A stretch of 36,903 bases of DNA from a virus. The position numbers and the translations under genes are program-made. Location of the stretch: the IMG/VR virus record IMGVR_UViG_3300006736_000025, positions 1-36,903 of that record; one strand, written 5' to 3'. Positions within the stretch are counted from its first letter, which is position 1, and each line of letters opens with the position of its first letter. Positions 31,681 through 36,903 of this stretch are shown here, piece by piece. The notes beneath the pieces were generated by a model. It saw nothing but the letters and a program-made list of their open reading frames with translations, was not told the origin of the DNA and searched no databases.

Positions 31681-31801
31681 TGGGCTTTCCTTTACTTTTT
31701 TCTATAATGTGAAACTAAAGAACAAACCCACTACAAAGGAGTTTGTAAAATTGTGTTCCGCATCATCCCGACACGGTGGCATCTCGCCGAAGTAAGGACA
31801 C

Positions 31802-32590
31802 TTAATCGTTTGTAACTATTGAGTCGCCTGAAGCGATTGCCTCAATGTTACTATTAAGTGACTCTTGGTCAAACCGACTAATACTTCGGCGACCTGCGCT
31901 TCCTGAACTGGAAGCATTATTTGTGTTCGTAGCCCCACTTCCTGTGGAACCTGAACCTTTAAATGCACGAGCAAATGCGTCACTCGTCTTCATTTCTTCT
32001 ACTAACTGAGATATTGTCATAGGCGAACCTTGTGCATCCCCAATACGAGGATTACCACTACTATCGACCACTTCTGCAATGAAAGAGCCATTTTCTGTTC
32101 TTCTCATCCTAGTTTGGCTCATTACATGCGGTAATAGCAAATCAACAGAGCCTTCGTTCTCTGCGAGGGCTTTTGTGGCGGAAGAAGTAATGAGGTTTTG
32201 CTCTAATTGACTAACAAGAGACTTATTTTCATCTGTCATTGTCACTAAAGCAGCCTGATGTTGCTTGATTAACTGTGCTTCTCTAACCTTTATTGCCTCT
32301 GCAACTTTTGCATCTGGGTCAAAATTTGCATATTCTTCAATTTTTTCTAGTGCTTCTCTTGCCTGTGTAGCATCTAAACCTTCAAATTGTTTAAGTGCTT
32401 TACTTGCGGTTTGAGCATTTGCTCGTTCTTTTCCTAGAGCCGATTTAAGGGCAGTTGTGTTTTCCAACTCGTACCCATTTGCTCCTGTTACATTCAATAG
32501 AAATGAGCCATCCTCTTGCTCATTGTAAAATGCTGCAACGGATTCGTCTAATCCCTCGGTTGTGCTTATGTGTGCTTGTAATTCTGTCAT
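31802..32590 (-). CDS. Capsid scaffolding protein, 262 aa
   Basis: An acidic, mostly helical protein directly upstream of the coat gene, the usual place of the scaffold. Helical heptads lie around residues 50-140 (LKSALGKERANAQTASKALK; AKVAEAIKVREAQLIKQHQ). A flexible Gly/Ser/Asn-rich stretch follows (GSGSTGSGATNTNNASSSG), then a short basic element (AGRRSISRF) that may bind coat subunits electrostatically, as in P22. AGGAG lies 10 bases before the ATG. No protease domain is seen, so it is probably released rather than cut by itself. Confidence 0.8.
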   Translation of the reverse strand: MTELQAHISTTEGLDESVAAFYNEQEDGSFLLNVTGANGYELENTTALKSALGKERANAQTASKALKQFEGLDATQAREALEKIEEYANFDPDAKVAEAIKVREAQLIKQHQAALVTMTDENKSLVSQLEQNLITSSATKALAENEGSVDLLLPHVMSQTRMRRTENGSFIAEVVDSSGNPRIGDAQGSPMTISQLVEEMKTSDAFARAFKGSGSTGSGATNTNNASSSGSAGRRSISRFDQESLNSNIEAIASGDSIVTND

Positions 32591-32681
32591 ACTGTCAGTT
32601 CTCCTGTTTTTCGGGCTTCTCGCCCATGCAATGTAGTAGTTCTATTTACTTCTTCGGCAATAACATTCTTGCTTCCGCACT

Positions 32682-32710
32682 ATTCTATCATTTTATCATT
32701 TCTTTTGCAA
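32682..32710 (-). promoter_or_regulatory. Candidate promoter for the scaffold-coat operon
   Basis: On the minus strand TTGCAA (4 of 6 to -35), a 17-base spacer and TAGAAT (5 of 6 to -10). It would start RNA near 32675, about 85 bases before the scaffold ATG. It lets the head-tail genes be read independently of the portal side, which is cut off by the plus-strand cassette. Confidence 0.45.
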
Positions 32711-32723
32711 TGCGTAGTGGACA

Positions 32724-32751
32724 CACGGCGGGCAGGAGGATACCCACCGTG
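32724..32751 (-). other. GC-rich hairpin upstream of the scaffold promoter
   Basis: On the minus strand CACGGTGGG (32751-32743) pairs with CCCGCCGTG (32732-32724), nine pairs with one G-U, over a 10-base loop. Pairing is better as minus-strand RNA than as plus-strand RNA (one C-A mismatch there). No T-run follows. It may be part of a small RNA or a terminator-like element for transcripts from the right. Confidence 0.45.
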
Positions 32752-32956
32752 CGCCCCATGCAGACCCAACCCAGGGCAGCAAGAACTTCTACACAAATGA
32801 CATCGGCGAAATAAGAACGACACAAACCCACTATCACTCTGTAATTAGTTTTTGCTTTTAACAAGCATCTCAATAAATGTGGTGTTTTTAGGTGCGTAAT
32901 CAATTCTTACTCTTTCACAACAATGTCCGATTAGTAATACAAGGCAATACACTTTT

Positions 32957-33751
32957 ATGAAAACCCATAAAACGGCGAAAATTGTGTGTATCTCTTGTAC
33001 ACATGCACCATTTACTCCTGCAAAAACAGAGGAGTGGATTCTTTCCACACTGTCTAACATAGATGGAATAACACACTTTGGGCATTTGGGCGACCTTTTT
33101 GAATCCACTGTAGCCTCGGTGCATCCTTCGGATGACACTGATACACATACATTGGAAGATGAATATGAACATGCCCATAACCTTTTGTCGGCAATACGAG
33201 GAACATTGAATCCCGACTGTGAACTTTGGATAAACAAGGGAAATCACGATGCCAATATCGAAGCCCGTGACCCCCGTAGAGTGCCATCACGACTTAGGAG
33301 TTTAGTGCATTGGAATATGCACCCCACTTTTAGAGAAGAGTTTAAGAGGTGGGAGTGGCTTCCTTATGAAAAATCTCAAAGAAGCATAAAGAGTATTGGT
33401 CAGTGTTGTTTCTACCACGGATTTGATGCAGGACTTGCAAGTGATGAACTTGAGGGCTTGCAAATGTTGAACTGTATGCCTGAACCACAACAACAAACAT
33501 TTAGGCTAATGGTTCGTGGACATACACATAGACCTGTGCCTCCAACTCAAATGTTTCGTACAAGAAAAGTTCCACTTCCGTTTTGGTATGCTAATGTAGG
33601 TACATGCGGTCCTCTCAAACCAGACTATATGATTCGTAAAGACTCTAGCCAGTGGGGGTCAGCAATACTTGTAGTGGAATGCCGAATAGACCGCCCATCC
33701 CGTCTTGTAGGTAAATGTTGGGATGCGGAACTAATTAGGATGCCTAAATAA
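32957..33751 (+). CDS. Calcineurin-like metallophosphoesterase, 264 aa
   Basis: A two-metal phosphoesterase with CISCTHAPF (motif I, C14-T15-H16), FGHLGDLFES (G45, D46), NKGNHDAN (N96, H97, D98), a later YHGFDAG, and VRGHTHRP near residue 180. Motif I is normally DxH; here Cys replaces Asp. The other ligands are intact. Related phage enzymes act on phosphodiesters, nucleotides or phosphoproteins; the substrate is not visible. The ATG at 32957 has AAGG about 12 bases upstream. It is first of three plus-strand genes inserted between the scaffold and gpF genes, and its stop overlaps the next start by one base. Confidence 0.85.
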   Translation: MKTHKTAKIVCISCTHAPFTPAKTEEWILSTLSNIDGITHFGHLGDLFESTVASVHPSDDTDTHTLEDEYEHAHNLLSAIRGTLNPDCELWINKGNHDANIEARDPRRVPSRLRSLVHWNMHPTFREEFKRWEWLPYEKSQRSIKSIGQCCFYHGFDAGLASDELEGLQMLNCMPEPQQQTFRLMVRGHTHRPVPPTQMFRTRKVPLPFWYANVGTCGPLKPDYMIRKDSSQWGSAILVVECRIDRPSRLVGKCWDAELIRMPK

Positions 33752-34017
33752 TGCGTGTTGAGATACGAGGTAAGAGGTGGAGTCTGGAGGTAGTAGATTA
33801 CCTGCAAGACGGTAGTTGTGGAAGCATAGACCCCCCTGACACTCCGAAAAAGCGTATTCTTATAGCCAGTAACCAGACCCCCATAGACCAACTTGATACT
33901 GTGTTGCACGAGTGTCTTCACGCCGCATTTCCCGATTTGGACGAGGAAGCCATAACCGAAAGCAGCACCGATATTACAAAAGTTTTGTTCCAATTAGGTT
34001 GTAGGGTTAATTTATAA
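33751..34017 (+). CDS. Minimal HExxH metallopeptidase-like protein, 88 aa
   Basis: The core is QLDTVLHECLHAAFPDLDEE: H53, E54 and H57 form an HExxH zinc motif, and E66 or E70 could be the third ligand. A beta-sheet half precedes it (VEIRGKRWSLEVVDYL; KKRILIASN). This is the minimal SprT/ImmA-like arrangement found in many small phage proteins. At 88 residues there is no room for extra domains. It overlaps both neighbours by one base. Cleavage of a phage or host protein is possible, but the target is unknown, and such small proteins may instead only bind zinc. Confidence 0.75.
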   Translation: MRVEIRGKRWSLEVVDYLQDGSCGSIDPPDTPKKRILIASNQTPIDQLDTVLHECLHAAFPDLDEEAITESSTDITKVLFQLGCRVNL

Positions 34018-34280
34018 TGGCAAAACTACACTCACCTTCTTGGCAGACAACAACAGAAGGCATGTCTGAAGATGAAGTAGTAAAACTACTTCAAGATACC
34101 CCAACAAAAAGACTACTAAGTTCTTTAAGGGGATTTCCGCGCATCCTTATGGAAATAGCAAATAGTGACAAAGTAAAAGAACCCGATAAAGGGGATATGA
34201 AGTGGATGGCAGATAGGTTACGGGTAATTGTTGTGGCACTAGAACAGCAATGGGAAATTGAAACTAACGAGAAAGCATAA
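34017..34280 (+). CDS. Hypothetical helical protein, 87 aa
   Basis: It starts on the last base of the peptidase-like gene's stop (TAATG) and ends 17 bases inside the convergent gpF-like gene. The product is helical and charged (MSEDEVVKLLQDTPTKRLL; DMKWMADRLRVIVVALEQQW) with no membrane segment or motif. The tight coupling suggests it works with the peptidase-like protein, perhaps as an adaptor or inhibitor, but that is only inference. Confidence 0.7.
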   Translation: MAKLHSPSWQTTTEGMSEDEVVKLLQDTPTKRLLSSLRGFPRILMEIANSDKVKEPDKGDMKWMADRLRVIVVALEQQWEIETNEKA

Positions 34281-35418
34281 GGTCTTCTAACTTAACTAAT
34301 TGGTCTAGTGTTAAGGGTCTATATTTGCTATCAATAAACTTATCCATAGGTACAACACCCCGTCTATATAATGCCGCCTTGCCTTTACCCATTACTTCAT
34401 TTTGAAACTCTATTGGTTGTCTTCTAATCCACTGAGCATAAGTTACATTTGCAGGAACTAACCCATTCATTGATGCTCGTGTACCCAATGGGGCTTCTTT
34501 TAGGTTAATGCCCAATTCTTTCCAACTCCTAGTTACTGCAACCGTTGTTGAACGACATTGATGGTGCATTGGTGGTCTAGGTCCTTCATAGATTCCAAAC
34601 ACTTGACCATCTAATGTTCTACAAATATCCGTTGTTCTCCCATCAAGAACAGCAACATATTTAACTCCTTTTATTACATCGCTATTCTCAGCCCAAAGCA
34701 TTTCTCTTGCTTGGGATGCTATATGGCTGATTGCAGTTCTAACTATTGTTGTTGTGTGTCGTCTTGTCGTGTGCAAAGCCCCATCAACAAAAGAAGTAGT
34801 CGATGTACCCATAACACGCCTAACAATTTTAGGCGTAGATTCACCAGTAGCAACACCAATGTTAATCTGACTTGAAATGGTCGCTTGTGCATTTCTCTCT
34901 AACCCCTTCCACCAATCTTTTAAAAACCTGCCCTCAAAAGGTTTGCTTGTCACAATAGAACGCAACATATTTGAACTAGGCAAAACAACTTCTGGAACTA
35001 AATGCAATACACCTGCTTGTTCAAGCGTATTACTTAACATAGCATGTTGGTATTGTGCTTCGTACACACCAATATCTGCAAGACGCTTTTTAACATCAGC
35101 ACTAACGCTAGACATACCTGCACTAATAAGTTCATTTATGCCTTTTAGCATCTCTATGTAGCGTTTTGTTTTCCAAACATTACTATCATACCCTCTAGCA
35201 GTTATACGAGAAAGTCTTTTCTCTAAAGTAGCAGCAACATCAGGGAACACCTCATCGTTTAAAAACGCAACTATTGCGTTGGCTTCATGGGTCTTCAATC
35301 TTTCCATGTAAACAGCGTGTAGGATAGACGCATCATGCAATGCTTCATTTACTGAGCCAACAAGCCCTAATGCTTTTTGTCTCTCTGAAAAACCTACAAA
35401 ATCAAGGTGAGGTGACAT
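34264..35418 (-). CDS. Mu gpF-like minor head protein, 384 aa
   Basis: The C-terminal third carries the Mu gpF/SPP1 gp7 head-morphogenesis signature: TTIVRTAISHIASQAREMLW, then YVAVLDGRTTDICRTLDGQ, then GPRPPMHHQCRSTTVAV. The Cys and His residues may bind zinc. The N-terminal two thirds are helical. It follows the portal and zinc-ribbon genes as usual and overlaps the latter by one base. It is present in a few copies on the inside of the head near the portal and may be injected with DNA. Confidence 0.85.
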   Translation of the reverse strand: MSPHLDFVGFSERQKALGLVGSVNEALHDASILHAVYMERLKTHEANAIVAFLNDEVFPDVAATLEKRLSRITARGYDSNVWKTKRYIEMLKGINELISAGMSSVSADVKKRLADIGVYEAQYQHAMLSNTLEQAGVLHLVPEVVLPSSNMLRSIVTSKPFEGRFLKDWWKGLERNAQATISSQINIGVATGESTPKIVRRVMGTSTTSFVDGALHTTRRHTTTIVRTAISHIASQAREMLWAENSDVIKGVKYVAVLDGRTTDICRTLDGQVFGIYEGPRPPMHHQCRSTTVAVTRSWKELGINLKEAPLGTRASMNGLVPANVTYAQWIRRQPIEFQNEVMGKGKAALYRRGVVPMDKFIDSKYRPLTLDQLVKLEDLMLSR

Positions 35419-35600
35419 TACTCTCCGTCATCTGGGTCAGATTCTTTTTGCTGACTTCCCTGACAACAATCACCCCCAACTTGTATCTGCCCACATAACG
35501 CACATTGTACATGACCGTGGCAAACAACTGGGCTAAATGGTCGCATACACCTATCACAAACAGGGGCAGTCTTTAAATTATTAGTATCAATGCTTGTCAT
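35418..35600 (-). CDS. Small zinc-ribbon protein, 60 aa
   Basis: VCDRCMRPF (C15, C18) and QCALCGQ (C33, C36) form a four-Cys zinc ribbon; C27, C45 and C46 are extra. The tail is acidic (QQKESDPDDGE). It lies between the portal (14-base overlap) and gpF-like gene (1-base overlap). Small zinc ribbons at this place occur in other phages, but their role in head assembly is unknown. Confidence 0.75.
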   Translation of the reverse strand: MTSIDTNNLKTAPVCDRCMRPFSPVVCHGHVQCALCGQIQVGGDCCQGSQQKESDPDDGE

Positions 35601-36903
35601 CTAATTTGGTTTCCTCTTTTTCTTTCGTTTCATTCTCATCTTCGTCTGTGTCCTCGGTAGGTGGGAATGAAAGCAATCCGAGTGGTGGACCTTCTTCTTC
35701 GATAGCGTCCAGTTCTGAGTCAATATCCACCACTTCTGACAGCAATCCACGCCTCTTAACTTCTCGCAAGAAGGTGTCGCCCGATAGCAACGCCGCTTTA
35801 CGCATTTCGATGAGGGAGCGAATATCATCACCAATGCGTTCGGAAAGACCAAAATCATTGTTAATATCAATCGAAAAAGTCTCAGGTAACTCGGTTTTTG
35901 TCCACTGTGTAGCCTTTTCAAACGCTTTGTGTAGTGTGTTTTCAAGTGCGCGAATCCATGCTTGTATAGATGTGTGTGTTCTACTTTCGTCAAGAACTCT
36001 TCCTGTTGCAGTCTGATTTCCTGAGCGTTGCACGATAGGTTGAAGACCAAGGACTTTCATTCTTTCTTCAAGTTTGTCTAAGTCTGCTTGCCCTGTTTCA
36101 ATTGCGTTACCATTGTGTTCTACATAACTAACCCTTGCATCTGCATTCGTTGAGCGAATAAGTTGATTAGGACCAATTGTAAGACCCTCTTCCATTTCTT
36201 CTTCTGAGAATCCTGCTGCAAATAACACGCCAACCCTTGCAAACCTTAAAATGTTTCGTTGGTCAGACATGCTTTGCCAGTGAGCAAGATTTAACCAAGC
36301 CAAATCCTCCATTGGCGGTGTAGAAGTCATCGTCCCTGTTCTTGCTACATAATAAGTAACAATAGGAATACTCCCAAACGAGTGTGTGTTAGAGTCAATC
36401 AGAGAGTAATCTGATTCTTTGTTTGATTCATCTTTTCTCCAGAGTTCCCAATTGTGAGGTGTGTACACCCTAATGTAGTCTACTTCTTTGTCACCAAACT
36501 CACCATCTGGCTCTGTTTTTTGTTCGTGTATTCTTACTTGTGTTAAAACCTCTTTACCATTACTTGCTATTTCAGTTCTCCAACCTATCACCTGTGTTGG
36601 ATTAACATGGATAAAAATAGGACGAACACCTGCTTCTTTTTCATCTGCGAGAGTTGCGGTAGGAGAGAACTGAGGAAAATCAATTAAAATGTGTGAACAC
36701 CCGTAAGTAACCCCTGCTGTAAAGACATCTCTTGCAAATTGCATGAGGTTTCTTCCATTCATATCCATGTCTTGAATCCACTCTTCTGTTTGGTCGGTCT
36801 TATCACCTAAACAAAGAACAGGTCTACTAAATGGCTTTGATACAAGTTTTTCTATTGTGTCTCGATAAGAGTTATACAAAAAAGAACGATTAAGTCTGTT
36901 TAT
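35587..36903 (-). CDS. Portal protein, DUF4055 type, N-terminus beyond the right edge
   Basis: The frame is open to the right edge (438 visible residues), beginning INRLNRSFLYNSYRDTIEKL and then VSKPFSRPVL, so the true start lies outside; an internal TTG at 36879 is not the start. DUF4055 portals share this N-terminal SYRDTI-VxKPF pattern. DLAWLNLAHWQSMSDQRNIL (residues ~205-225) and QSGNQTATGR-like RSGNQTATGRVLDESRTHT in the clip/stem region fit too. The C-terminus is a highly acidic tail (TEDTDEDENETKEKEE). It forms the 12-subunit ring through which DNA is packed. The terminase genes should lie to the right. Confidence 0.85.
   Translation of the reverse strand: MNRLNRSFLYNSYRDTIEKLVSKPFSRPVLCLGDKTDQTEEWIQDMDMNGRNLMQFARDVFTAGVTYGCSHILIDFPQFSPTATLADEKEAGVRPIFIHVNPTQVIGWRTEIASNGKEVLTQVRIHEQKTEPDGEFGDKEVDYIRVYTPHNWELWRKDESNKESDYSLIDSNTHSFGSIPIVTYYVARTGTMTSTPPMEDLAWLNLAHWQSMSDQRNILRFARVGVLFAAGFSEEEMEEGLTIGPNQLIRSTNADARVSYVEHNGNAIETGQADLDKLEERMKVLGLQPIVQRSGNQTATGRVLDESRTHTSIQAWIRALENTLHKAFEKATQWTKTELPETFSIDINNDFGLSERIGDDIRSLIEMRKAALLSGDTFLREVKRRGLLSEVVDIDSELDAIEEEGPPLGLLSFPPTEDTDEDENETKEKEETKLDDKH

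Larger units (their letters stand above)
32591..32956. other. Divergent intergenic region with GC-rich island
   Basis: These 366 bases separate the scaffold gene (minus) from the plus-strand cassette. They hold a candidate minus-strand promoter (32682-32710), a GC-rich island at about 32712-32785, unlike the AT-rich flanks, with a hairpin at 32724-32751, and a small GGGC/GCCC stem in the scaffold leader. A hydrophobic minus-strand frame (32688-32903, with VEVLAALGWVCMG) crosses the island but lacks a good start. A 35-codon frame ends at 32845. Neither is convincing as a gene. No tRNA is seen. Promoters for the plus-strand cassette are not clear. Confidence 0.6.

Noticed and set aside
32688-32903. 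Hydrophobic minus-strand frame of 71 codons, and a 35-codon frame ending at 32845
   Set aside because: Neither has an ATG with a good ribosome site. The first covers the predicted scaffold promoter and the GC-rich island; the second would start 4 bases from the divergent metallophosphoesterase start.
32591-32956. Possible tRNA in the GC-rich island
   Set aside because: No acceptor stem, anticodon arm and T-loop (GTTCRANYC) could be combined into a cloverleaf on either strand.
32845-33237. Minus-strand open frame of 130 codons opposite the metallophosphoesterase
   Set aside because: It lies antisense to a gene with clear catalytic motifs, and its Cys/Ser-rich product looks like a reverse reading.

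Overview
The window is part of the genome of a tailed double-stranded DNA phage (or prophage) with a long, non-contractile, siphovirus-type tail. The base composition is visibly AT-rich. The evidence is an ordered morphogenesis operon on the minus strand: portal, gpF-like protein, scaffold, P22-type coat, connectors, tail terminator, tail tube, G/GT chaperones, tape measure, and tail-tip proteins related to gp12-gp15 of the Rhodobacter gene transfer agent (GTA). A compact replication module accompanies it. The GTA-like tail tip hints at an alphaproteobacterial host, but this is inference only. No integrase, terminase, RNA polymerase or convincing endolysin gene is visible. Both window ends cut through open genes, so the genome continues on both sides.

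Layout from left to right. (1) 1-5329, minus strand: an unidentified gene cut by the left edge, two tiny genes (one a likely lipoprotein) behind a perfect sigma70 promoter, two hypotheticals, a family A DNA polymerase, a ribbon-helix-helix-like protein, a 511-base non-coding stretch full of TGTGACC repeats (candidate replication origin), and two small genes, one a zinc ribbon. (2) 5368-5460: two divergent consensus promoters back to back. (3) 5501-12371, plus strand: four small unknown genes, a candidate ssDNA-binding protein, an SNF2-type helicase, a primase-helicase, a terminator, and a RuvC-like resolvase. (4) 12370-12420: 21-base tandem repeats where the two transcription directions converge. 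(5) 12431-32590, minus strand: a small membrane protein, tail adhesin and tip genes, tape measure, tube, connectors, coat and scaffold. (6) 32957-34280, plus strand: a three-gene cassette (metallophosphoesterase, tiny HExxH peptidase-like protein, unknown) inserted against the direction of the structural operon. (7) 34264-36903, minus strand: gpF-like protein, small zinc ribbon, portal.

How it works together. Host RNA polymerase probably reads the divergent early promoters. The primase-helicase, SNF2 helicase, ssDNA-binding candidate, PolA and resolvase could act together on an origin near 4533-4838. The head and tail genes are mostly joined by 1-20 base overlaps and are likely co-translated. 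The tail chaperone gene carries a clear -1 frameshift heptamer.

The most unusual features are: an intein-like Hint domain (Ser at position 1, Lys at +1) inside the tail-tip protein; a polypeptide-GalNAc-transferase-like glycosyltransferase next to a Thr-rich minor tail protein; the inverted enzyme cassette inside the head operon; and the iteron-like repeat field.
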